Below, piece after piece: positions 52,359 through 57,018 of a stretch of 57,018 bases of DNA. The notes under the pieces were generated by a model that was not told where the DNA came from, did no database searches, and saw nothing but the letters and a program-made list of their open reading frames with translations. Within the stretch, counting starts at the first letter, position 1, and each line of letters begins with the position of its first letter. The DNA lies in assembly GCF_020164555.1 (NCBI RefSeq), contig NZ_JAIQZB010000023.1, positions 1 to 57,018 of the forward strand, given 5' to 3'. The stretch comes from Salegentibacter lacus. Its GTDB lineage: Bacteria; Bacteroidota; Bacteroidia; Flavobacteriales; Flavobacteriaceae. The position numbers and the translations under genes were made by a program.

Positions 52359-52399
52359 AAAGGTTCGGTAATCTATTATTGCTGAACCTTTATTTTTTT
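52359..52399 (+). terminator. Terminator of the cold-shock gene
   Basis: AAAGGTTC (52359-52366) pairs with GAACCTTT (52384-52391), followed by ATTTTTTTA. It separates the cold-shock and helicase genes. Confidence 0.8.
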
Positions 52400-52468
52400 A
52401 CTTAACTTTCCTAAAATAGGGGTTATCCCTTCAAAGTCTTTTTTAAGGCTTTATTATTTCAAAATTAC

Positions 52469-53770
52469 ATGCAAACTAAGAATTTACAGGAAATCCTGAA
52501 CAAATTGGAGATTTCTCAGCTTAATGCTATGCAGCAGGAAGCTTTCAAAACTATTGCCGAAAACCCAAACACGGTGCTGCTCTCCCCAACAGGATCGGGT
52601 AAAACTCTGGCATTCCTATTACCCTTACTCGAAATTTTAGATCCCGATCTGGCAGAAGTACAGGCATTGATTTTAGTACCTTCAAGAGAGTTGGCTATTC
52701 AAATAGAACAGGTTACCCGGGAAATGGGTGCCGGATTTAAAGCAAATGCCGTTTACGGCGGCAGGGCTTTTTCTAAAGATAAAATAGAACTGCAACACGC
52801 ACCGGCCATTTTAATAGGTACTCCAGGAAGAATTGCCGATCATTTTAGACGGGAAACCTTTGCTACAAAAAATATTAAAGCCCTTGTTTTAGATGAATTT
52901 GATAAATCTTTAGAAGTAGGTTTTGAAAACGAAATGAAAGAGATTATTGGGGAACTTTCCGGTTTGCAGAAGCGAATTTTAACTTCAGCAACGCAAAACA
53001 TTGATGTTCCAGGATTTGTTGGGCTAAAAAACCCGAAGCGAATAGATTATTTAAAAGGGGAGCAGTCTTCCCTGGAGATTAAAACCATACGGGTAAATCC
53101 CAAAACGAAACTTCAAAGCCTGGTGAATTTACTTTCTGAAAATGCTAAAGGTTCAGGAATTATTTTTTGTAATTTGAAAGATAGTATTGCGGAAGTAAGT
53201 GATTTTCTGGATAAAAATAACATTGAGCATGGGATTTTCTCCGGGGGAATGGAACAAAAGGATAGGGAAAGATCACTTATTAAGTTCAGAAATGGAACCC
53301 ATAGAATACTAATCGCCACAGATCTTGCTGCGCGGGGGATTGATGTTCCCGAAATCGATTTTATAATTCATTATCAATTACCATATAAAGCTTCAGAATT
53401 CACCCATAGAAATGGGCGTACCGCGAGAATGCACCAGGAGGGAATTGCTTATGTACTTTCTGATAGAAAAACGCTTCCAGATTTTATCAATTCAAATGAT
53501 TATAAAATTCAGGATTCAAAAACCGATACCAATGTAGTTGAAAAAACTACGTTGTTCATTTCGGGAGGAAGAAAAGATAAAATTTCAAAAGGAGATATTG
53601 CCGGACTTTTCTTAAAACAGGGAAATCTTAAAAAAGAAGAACTTGGGCTTATCGAGCTTAAACAGGATTGTGCATTTGTTGCTGTGCCCGAAGAAAAAGC
53701 TGAAGCACTTATCGCAGCGCTTAATAATTCCAGGCTAAAGAAGAAAAAAGTAAGAGTCCGTTATATTTAA
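52469..53770 (+). CDS. DEAD-box RNA helicase with DbpA-type RNA-binding domain
   Basis: A 433-aa RNA helicase. It has the Q motif region, motif I (SPTGSGKT), Ia (VPSRELA), Ib (TPGR), III (TSAT), V (TDLAARGID) and VI (HRNGRTAR). Motif II reads LDEFDKS, DEFD in place of DEAD. The last about 75 residues ([20 protein letters not shown] ... VRVRYI) are a DbpA/RRM-like domain, which in DbpA recognises 23S rRNA hairpin 92. A role in ribosome assembly is thus likely. VF530 follows 2 bp downstream. Confidence 0.9.
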   Translation: MQTKNLQEILNKLEISQLNAMQQEAFKTIAENPNTVLLSPTGSGKTLAFLLPLLEILDPDLAEVQALILVPSRELAIQIEQVTREMGAGFKANAVYGGRAFSKDKIELQHAPAILIGTPGRIADHFRRETFATKNIKALVLDEFDKSLEVGFENEMKEIIGELSGLQKRILTSATQNIDVPGFVGLKNPKRIDYLKGEQSSLEIKTIRVNPKTKLQSLVNLLSENAKGSGIIFCNLKDSIAEVSDFLDKNNIEHGIFSGGMEQKDRERSLIKFRNGTHRILIATDLAARGIDVPEIDFIIHYQLPYKASEFTHRNGRTARMHQEGIAYVLSDRKTLPDFINSNDYKIQDSKTDTNVVEKTTLFISGGRKDKISKGDIAGLFLKQGNLKKEELGLIELKQDCAFVAVPEEKAEALIAALNNSRLKKKKVRVRYI

Positions 53771-53772
53771 TT

Positions 53773-53988
53773 ATGGAAAATAGCCAACCTAACAATCCGT
53801 TGCATGGAATAAAGCTCGCAGAGATTCTGGAATTCCTGGTGGAACGTTATGGCTGGGAAGAAATGGGTAAGCGTATAAATATTAAATGTTTTACCCAGGA
53901 TCCTTCTATAAAATCCAGTTTAAAATTCTTAAGAAAAACGCCATGGGCCAGAACCAAAGTAGAGAATTTATACCTTGAATCCCTTTAA
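53773..53988 (+). CDS. VF530 family DNA-binding protein (DUF2132)
   Basis: The 71-aa helical protein carries the family marks [50 protein letters not shown] and KVENLYL. A member from Vibrio fischeri has a known structure with a winged-helix-like DNA-binding fold. The cellular role is unclear. It is probably co-transcribed with the helicase. Confidence 0.92.
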   Translation: MENSQPNNPLHGIKLAEILEFLVERYGWEEMGKRINIKCFTQDPSIKSSLKFLRKTPWARTKVENLYLESL

Positions 53989-54122
53989 ATTCGGTGGTAG
54001 AAGAGTAAATATTAAGTTTTAACATCAAATATGTGGATTACCGTAAACTAAACTCAGGAATTAAAAATATCTTTGATAGTTCGATTTGGGGCAGTTATTA
54101 GTGAATTTTTATAGATATTTTG

Positions 54123-54236
54123 ATGGAAAGCATTTTAGAATGGTTAAAACCTAACGTAATAAAGTTGATAATAGCTATTATTGCCGGCATTGTTACTTAC
54201 CATTTGCTCGATTGGATGTATTTTCAAAACTATTAA
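54123..54236 (+). CDS. Small single-span membrane peptide (37 aa)
   Basis: Reads MESILEWLKPNVIKLI, a hydrophobic helix to about residue 25 (IAIIAGIVTYHLL) and a DWMYFQNY tail. It is located in an otherwise empty 330-bp gap between VF530 and the J-domain gene. Hydrophobic core and aromatic interface residues look designed for a membrane. There is no homologue I recognise. Confidence 0.4.
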   Translation: MESILEWLKPNVIKLIIAIIAGIVTYHLLDWMYFQNY

Positions 54237-54290
54237 ATAGATTTAAGAAAGGGGAGGAGATTAACCCGTCAATTATCCGAAAAAAAGAAG

Positions 54291-54298
54291 TAGTTTTG
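54291..54298 (+). promoter_or_regulatory. -7 box of the J-domain gene
   Basis: TAGTTTTG is a full match to TAnnTTTG, 24 bp before the ATG at 54322. Confidence 0.5.
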
Positions 54299-54321
54299 CC
54301 GCTTATTTAAAATTTAAAGTA

Positions 54322-54777
54322 ATGAAGCGTGTAAATCACTATAAAAAGCTCTTTAATGTTGAAAAAGAGATAGACCTTAAAGAACTTAAAACCAGCTACC
54401 GAAATCTGGTTAAAGAATGGCATCCCGATAAATTTAGGGAAACTGATGAAATGCACGCAGAAGCTGAAATAAAGAGTAAAGAAATTATAGATGGTTATCA
54501 TTTTTTGGTAAGCATCGCACCGCAAACCCGAGATGCAAATCTGGAAGAATATAATCGCACCATAAGCGAAGCTGGAATTGCCGATTACCAGCACAAAGGA
54601 AATTTACTGGAGATCTCTTTTACTAATGGAACTACCTACGAATATTTTGGTGTAAATAAGAAACTTTTTATCAAGTTCATCAGTTCAGATAAGCAGGTGA
54701 GATTCGCCAAAAGAAATATTTATAACTCTTTTTTATATAGAAAATCTAAAAAAGACCTTGAGTTGGAAACTGCTTAG
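54322..54777 (+). CDS. J-domain protein with C-terminal KTSC domain
   Basis: The 151-aa protein begins with a J domain (1-60): helix II/III loop HPD at residues 34-36 (KEWHPDKFRE), needed to stimulate DnaK. Residues about 85-145 are a KTSC-type domain (GNLLEISFTNGTTYEYFGV). This domain is found alone or fused to nucleic-acid enzymes and may bind RNA or DNA. No Gly/Phe or zinc regions of full DnaJ exist, so it is a class C type co-chaperone. It is transcribed alone with its own terminator. Confidence 0.85.
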   Translation: MKRVNHYKKLFNVEKEIDLKELKTSYRNLVKEWHPDKFRETDEMHAEAEIKSKEIIDGYHFLVSIAPQTRDANLEEYNRTISEAGIADYQHKGNLLEISFTNGTTYEYFGVNKKLFIKFISSDKQVRFAKRNIYNSFLYRKSKKDLELETA

Positions 54778-54806
54778 GTTAATCAAAATTTATCTTTTTA
54801 GAATGC

Positions 54807-54836
54807 ACCCACGCTTTTATAGTCGTGGGTTTTTTA
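54807..54836 (+). terminator. Terminator of the J-domain gene
   Basis: ACCCACG (54807-54813) pairs with CGTGGGT (54824-54830), 10-nt loop, then TTTTTATG. Confidence 0.85.
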
Positions 54837-54840
54837 TGGA

Positions 54841-54953
54841 TTTTACTCGACAATAGAGATTAAAATACACCAAGGTTTGTCTCGTAAATTAAAAAATCGC
54901 TCACTATGCATACCTCTTTAGCTTGCTCCGAGACAGTTTACTGAACTACGTTT
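54841..54953 (+). repeat. Dispersed intergenic element, copy F
   Basis: Shares TTTTACTCGACAATAGAGAT, GTTTGTCTCGTAAATTAAAA, CTATGCATACCTC, GCTTGCTCCGAGACAGTTTA with copies A and D. The right hairpin is weak. It lies directly behind the J-domain terminator. Confidence 0.7.
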
Positions 54954-55009
54954 TCCCTCTTCTTTCTATCCTTAACAATTGTAAATGCCCTGTACGTTTT
55001 TAAAAACAG

Positions 55010-55017
55010 TATTTTTG
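55010..55017 (+). promoter_or_regulatory. -7 box of the FAD oxidoreductase-msrA operon
   Basis: TATTTTTG is a full match to TAnnTTTG, 24 bp before the ATG at 55041. Confidence 0.45.
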
Positions 55018-55040
55018 AATGTATCAACGAAAGTTTTATC

Positions 55041-56294
55041 ATGGAAAAAAGGGATTATAAAATAAAAGTTGTTGGCGCAGGTCTTAGCGGACTTATTGCT
55101 GCAAAAGTTTTGAAAGATCACGGGTATTCCCCTGAAATTTATGAAGCTTCAGATAGGGTGGGCGGCCGAATTAAAACCGACATGGTGGAAGGTTATCAAT
55201 TAGATCGTGGGTTTCAGGTACTTCTCAGTGCTTACCCAAAAGCTAAACAATATCTGGATTATAAGAAATTGGATTTGCAAAAATTACTACCCGGTGCGGT
55301 GATTTTTGAAAATGGAAAATCCAGTACTGTTGGAGATCCTTTGCGTGATGCTTCCTTATTGATGCCTACAATTTTCGCCGGAATCGGTAATCTTTCAGAT
55401 AAACTAAAGATTTTAAGGCTCTATGGCGACCTCAAGAAGAAAAAGGTGGAAGACATTTTTAGAAGCAAGGCAGCAACAAGTTTAGAATATCTTCAGCAAA
55501 AAGGTTTTTCAGAAGCTATAATCATTAAATTTTTTAAACCTTTTTTCAGCGGTATCTTTCTGGAACCAAACCTGGAAACTTCCAGTAGGATGTTTGAATT
55601 TGTATTCAAAATGTTTGGAGAAGGGCTGGCTGTAATCCCGAAGCAGGGAATGGGAGAGATTTCCGAACATTTGGCTAATGATATAGAAACTACCAAAATT
55701 CATTTTAATACTCCGGTAAAGCAAGTTAAAGAGGGAGAAATTATTTTGGAAAATGGAGAGCTCGTTGAGACCCAATTCACGATTATCGCTACCGAAGCCA
55801 ATAAACTGGTTAGTAATCTAAAAAATCAGGAAACCAATTGGAGATCCTGCCATACTTTTTATTTCGAAACAAAAAAGCGAGTAATAGAGAAACCTCTGAT
55901 TGGCTTGATTACCGATGAAGACGCCATAATTAATAATATCTTCTATCATACCAGCGTAGCCACCGGTTCTAATGGAGGAAAAGAATTACTTTCTGTTACC
56001 GTGGTTAAAAAGACCGATTTACCTCAAGCGGAACTTCAAAATAAAGTGGAGCAGGATTTAAAAAGATATTGTGGAGTAGGGGAAGCAAGGTTTTTAAAAT
56101 ATTATTTTATTAAAAAAGCACTTCCAAAAATAGATGATCTACATTATGAAATGGATCCGACGGAGACTCAATTGAATGATACTATTTTTCTCGCCGGAGA
56201 TCAGTTATTAAATGCTTCCCAAAACGCAGCGATACTTTCTGGTGAGCGTGCAGCTTTAGGGTTAATAAAGAATCTGGAAGGCAGTTCAAACTAA
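55041..56294 (+). CDS. FAD-dependent amine-oxidase-like/protoporphyrinogen-oxidase-like protein
   Basis: The 417-aa flavoprotein has KVVGAGLSGLIAAKVLKDHG (dinucleotide fold, residues 9-28), EIYEASDRVGGRI (ribose and FAD contacts) and the C-terminal FLAGDQLLNASQNAAILSGE that closes the FAD site. LDRGFQVLLSAYPKAKQYLD is typical of a subgroup seen in Bacteroidota and cyanobacteria, annotated NAD(P)/FAD-dependent oxidoreductase. The substrate (amine, carotenoid or porphyrin) is not known. It forms an operon with msrA, 9 bp downstream. Confidence 0.85.
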   Translation: MEKRDYKIKVVGAGLSGLIAAKVLKDHGYSPEIYEASDRVGGRIKTDMVEGYQLDRGFQVLLSAYPKAKQYLDYKKLDLQKLLPGAVIFENGKSSTVGDPLRDASLLMPTIFAGIGNLSDKLKILRLYGDLKKKKVEDIFRSKAATSLEYLQQKGFSEAIIIKFFKPFFSGIFLEPNLETSSRMFEFVFKMFGEGLAVIPKQGMGEISEHLANDIETTKIHFNTPVKQVKEGEIILENGELVETQFTIIATEANKLVSNLKNQETNWRSCHTFYFETKKRVIEKPLIGLITDEDAIINNIFYHTSVATGSNGGKELLSVTVVKKTDLPQAELQNKVEQDLKRYCGVGEARFLKYYFIKKALPKIDDLHYEMDPTETQLNDTIFLAGDQLLNASQNAAILSGERAALGLIKNLEGSSN

Positions 56295-56303
56295 TTATTA
56301 ATT

Positions 56304-56783
56304 ATGAGTGCGACTTTAGAAAAAATAGGATTTGGCGGTGGCTGCCATTGGTGTACCGAAGCTGTTTTTCAACAAGTAGTTGGGGTGAAACTGGTAGAAC
56401 AGGGTTATATAGCCTCAACCGGGAAATATTCAGGTTATTCTGAAGCAATTATCGCTCATTTTAATCCTAAAGAAATTTCAATCGCTCGTTTAATCGAAAT
56501 TCACTTACATACGCACCAAAGCACATCTAATCACAGTATGCGGGAAAAGTACAGATCGGCGATATATTATTTTGATAAGAATGCTAAAGATAAAGCTTCA
56601 GAAACTATTCTGAATTTGCAACCAGATTTCGAGGAAGAAATAATCACGAAGGTTTTGCCATTTGCTATGTTCGATGCTTCCAGGGAAGAGATCCGGGATT
56701 ATTATCTGAAAGGCCCATATAGACCTTTTTGTAGAAGTTTTATCCATCCAAAACTTAACTTACTGAGGAAAAGGTTTTTTTAA
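56304..56783 (+). CDS. msrA: Peptide-methionine (S)-S-oxide reductase
   Basis: A 159-aa repair enzyme that reduces S-methionine sulfoxide in proteins. The active-site cysteine is C14 in GFGGGCHWCTEAVFQ, where most MsrA have GCFWG; here His15 replaces Phe and C17 may act as a resolving residue. TGKYSGYSEAI and HLHTHQSTSNHSMREKYRS follow the usual G.YSGG and H.PTQ.N.QG.D..YRS pattern in altered form. It represents a divergent MsrA branch. It is co-transcribed with the FAD oxidoreductase. Confidence 0.88.
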   Translation: MSATLEKIGFGGGCHWCTEAVFQQVVGVKLVEQGYIASTGKYSGYSEAIIAHFNPKEISIARLIEIHLHTHQSTSNHSMREKYRSAIYYFDKNAKDKASETILNLQPDFEEEIITKVLPFAMFDASREEIRDYYLKGPYRPFCRSFIHPKLNLLRKRFF

Positions 56784-56824
56784 GGATTTGGCATAAAAAA
56801 GGCTGTCTGAAAAGTCTAAATTTT

Positions 56825-56902
56825 GTCAAGCTGAACTTGTTTCAGCTTCTAATATGAAATTAATTATAAACATGTTAGATCCTGAAACAAGTTACCATTG
56901 AC
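56825..56902. repeat. REP-like inverted repeat, copy 2 (complete)
   Basis: Two 30-nt arms (56825-56854: GTCAAGCTGAACTTGTTTCA, GCTTCTAATA; 56873-56902) pair with a few mismatches around an 18-nt AT loop. The inner 12 bp AACTTGTTTCAG pair perfectly. It lies behind msrA and in front of a leftward gene end, where it may end transcripts. It is the same family as 46817-46890. Confidence 0.8.
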
Positions 56903-56909
56903 GTATTTT

Positions 56910-57018
56910 TCAAGTTGCTGTTTTATAGCTGATTACCATGTTCATTTCTTTTGCCATTTTGAATAAGCTTTTTTGTTTATTAAGTAGTATTTTTTCTTGG
57001 TAAGCTTTGATACCTTCT
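56910..57018 (-). CDS. C-terminal end of a gene running off the window
   Basis: An open frame on the minus strand from the window edge to TGA at 56910-56912 gives 35 codons: EGIKAYQEKILLNKQKSLFK, then MAKEMNMVISYKTAT. A helical, Lys-rich tail is plausible for a real protein, and the REP-like element right behind the stop fits a gene end. Identity is unknown, and chance cannot be excluded. Confidence 0.35.
   Translation of the reverse strand, partial: EGIKAYQEKILLNKQKSLFKMAKEMNMVISYKTAT

Noticed and set aside
3285-54953. CRISPR array
   Set aside because: The repeats are kilobases apart, imperfect and structured; no regular spacers or cas genes are present.

Overview
The window looks like chromosomal DNA of a marine member of the Flavobacteriaceae (Bacteroidota), in the general range of Gramella/Christiangramia, Salegentibacter or Zunongwangia. 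The evidence is AT-rich DNA, a type IX secretion type B sorting domain, a fused CcoN-CcoO oxidase subunit, a general lack of Shine-Dalgarno sequences, and many start-proximal TAnnTTTG boxes (the Bacteroidota -7 element). The genus is an inference. I see no rRNA, tRNA, CRISPR array, insertion sequence or prophage.

Layout. 1-5.4 kb: minus-strand stress and membrane genes (eRF1-like baeRF protein, cation diffusion facilitator, DUF1853, AI-2E permease, SRPBCC). 5.5-15.8 kb: hemN converging on a nine-gene cbb3 oxidase operon (ccoI, ccoS, fused ccoNO, ccoQ, ccoP, ccoG, ccoH, a TauE/DsbD-like membrane protein and an unlisted 44-aa membrane peptide). 15.9-20 kb: nhaA, and divergently corA, a lactonase-type lipoprotein and a small lipoprotein. 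20.2-24 kb: a tight operon of a QEGLA/MATCAP-like metallopeptidase, a GshB-like ATP-grasp ligase and an M14 AstE/ASPA-like hydrolase. 24-30.7 kb: membrane and envelope genes (EEP hydrolase, MscS, DUF3817, galE, YqaE/Pmp3, DUF1206, VTT protein). 31-35 kb: redox genes including arsR and an ArsO-like monooxygenase. 35.5-41.5 kb: FUSC, DUF6155, a T9SS cargo protein and an MFS carrier. 41.9-45 kb: cysE-cysM, a secreted unknown and a Crp/Fnr regulator. 45-49.3 kb: an SF2 helicase and PBP1A. 49.3-50 kb: an apparently gene-free stretch that encodes three tandem mini-ORFs with their own terminator and a dyad-covered promoter. 50-57 kb: a SdiA-regulated/VTT pair, a cold-shock/DEAD-box/VF530 group, a J-domain-KTSC protein, and an FAD amine-oxidase-like protein with MsrA.

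How the genes work together. The cco block supplies a high-affinity terminal oxidase with copper delivery, assembly and probably heme supply. The 22-24 kb operon pairs one ligase with two hydrolases. The 51.7-54 kb block is a probable RNA-remodelling and cold-response group.

Most worth a second look: (1) the QEGLA/ATP-grasp/M14 operon, whose three enzyme classes match those that edit tubulin tails in eukaryotes; (2) the three-mini-ORF operon, whose first two 31-aa peptides are clear paralogues; (3) a dispersed intergenic element of about 100-125 bp, in at least six copies, with two hairpins whose stems change in a compensatory way; (4) a REP-like inverted repeat family; (5) a 25-codon upstream ORF in the long leader of the cold-shock gene. 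Several other small peptides were found by reading the gaps.
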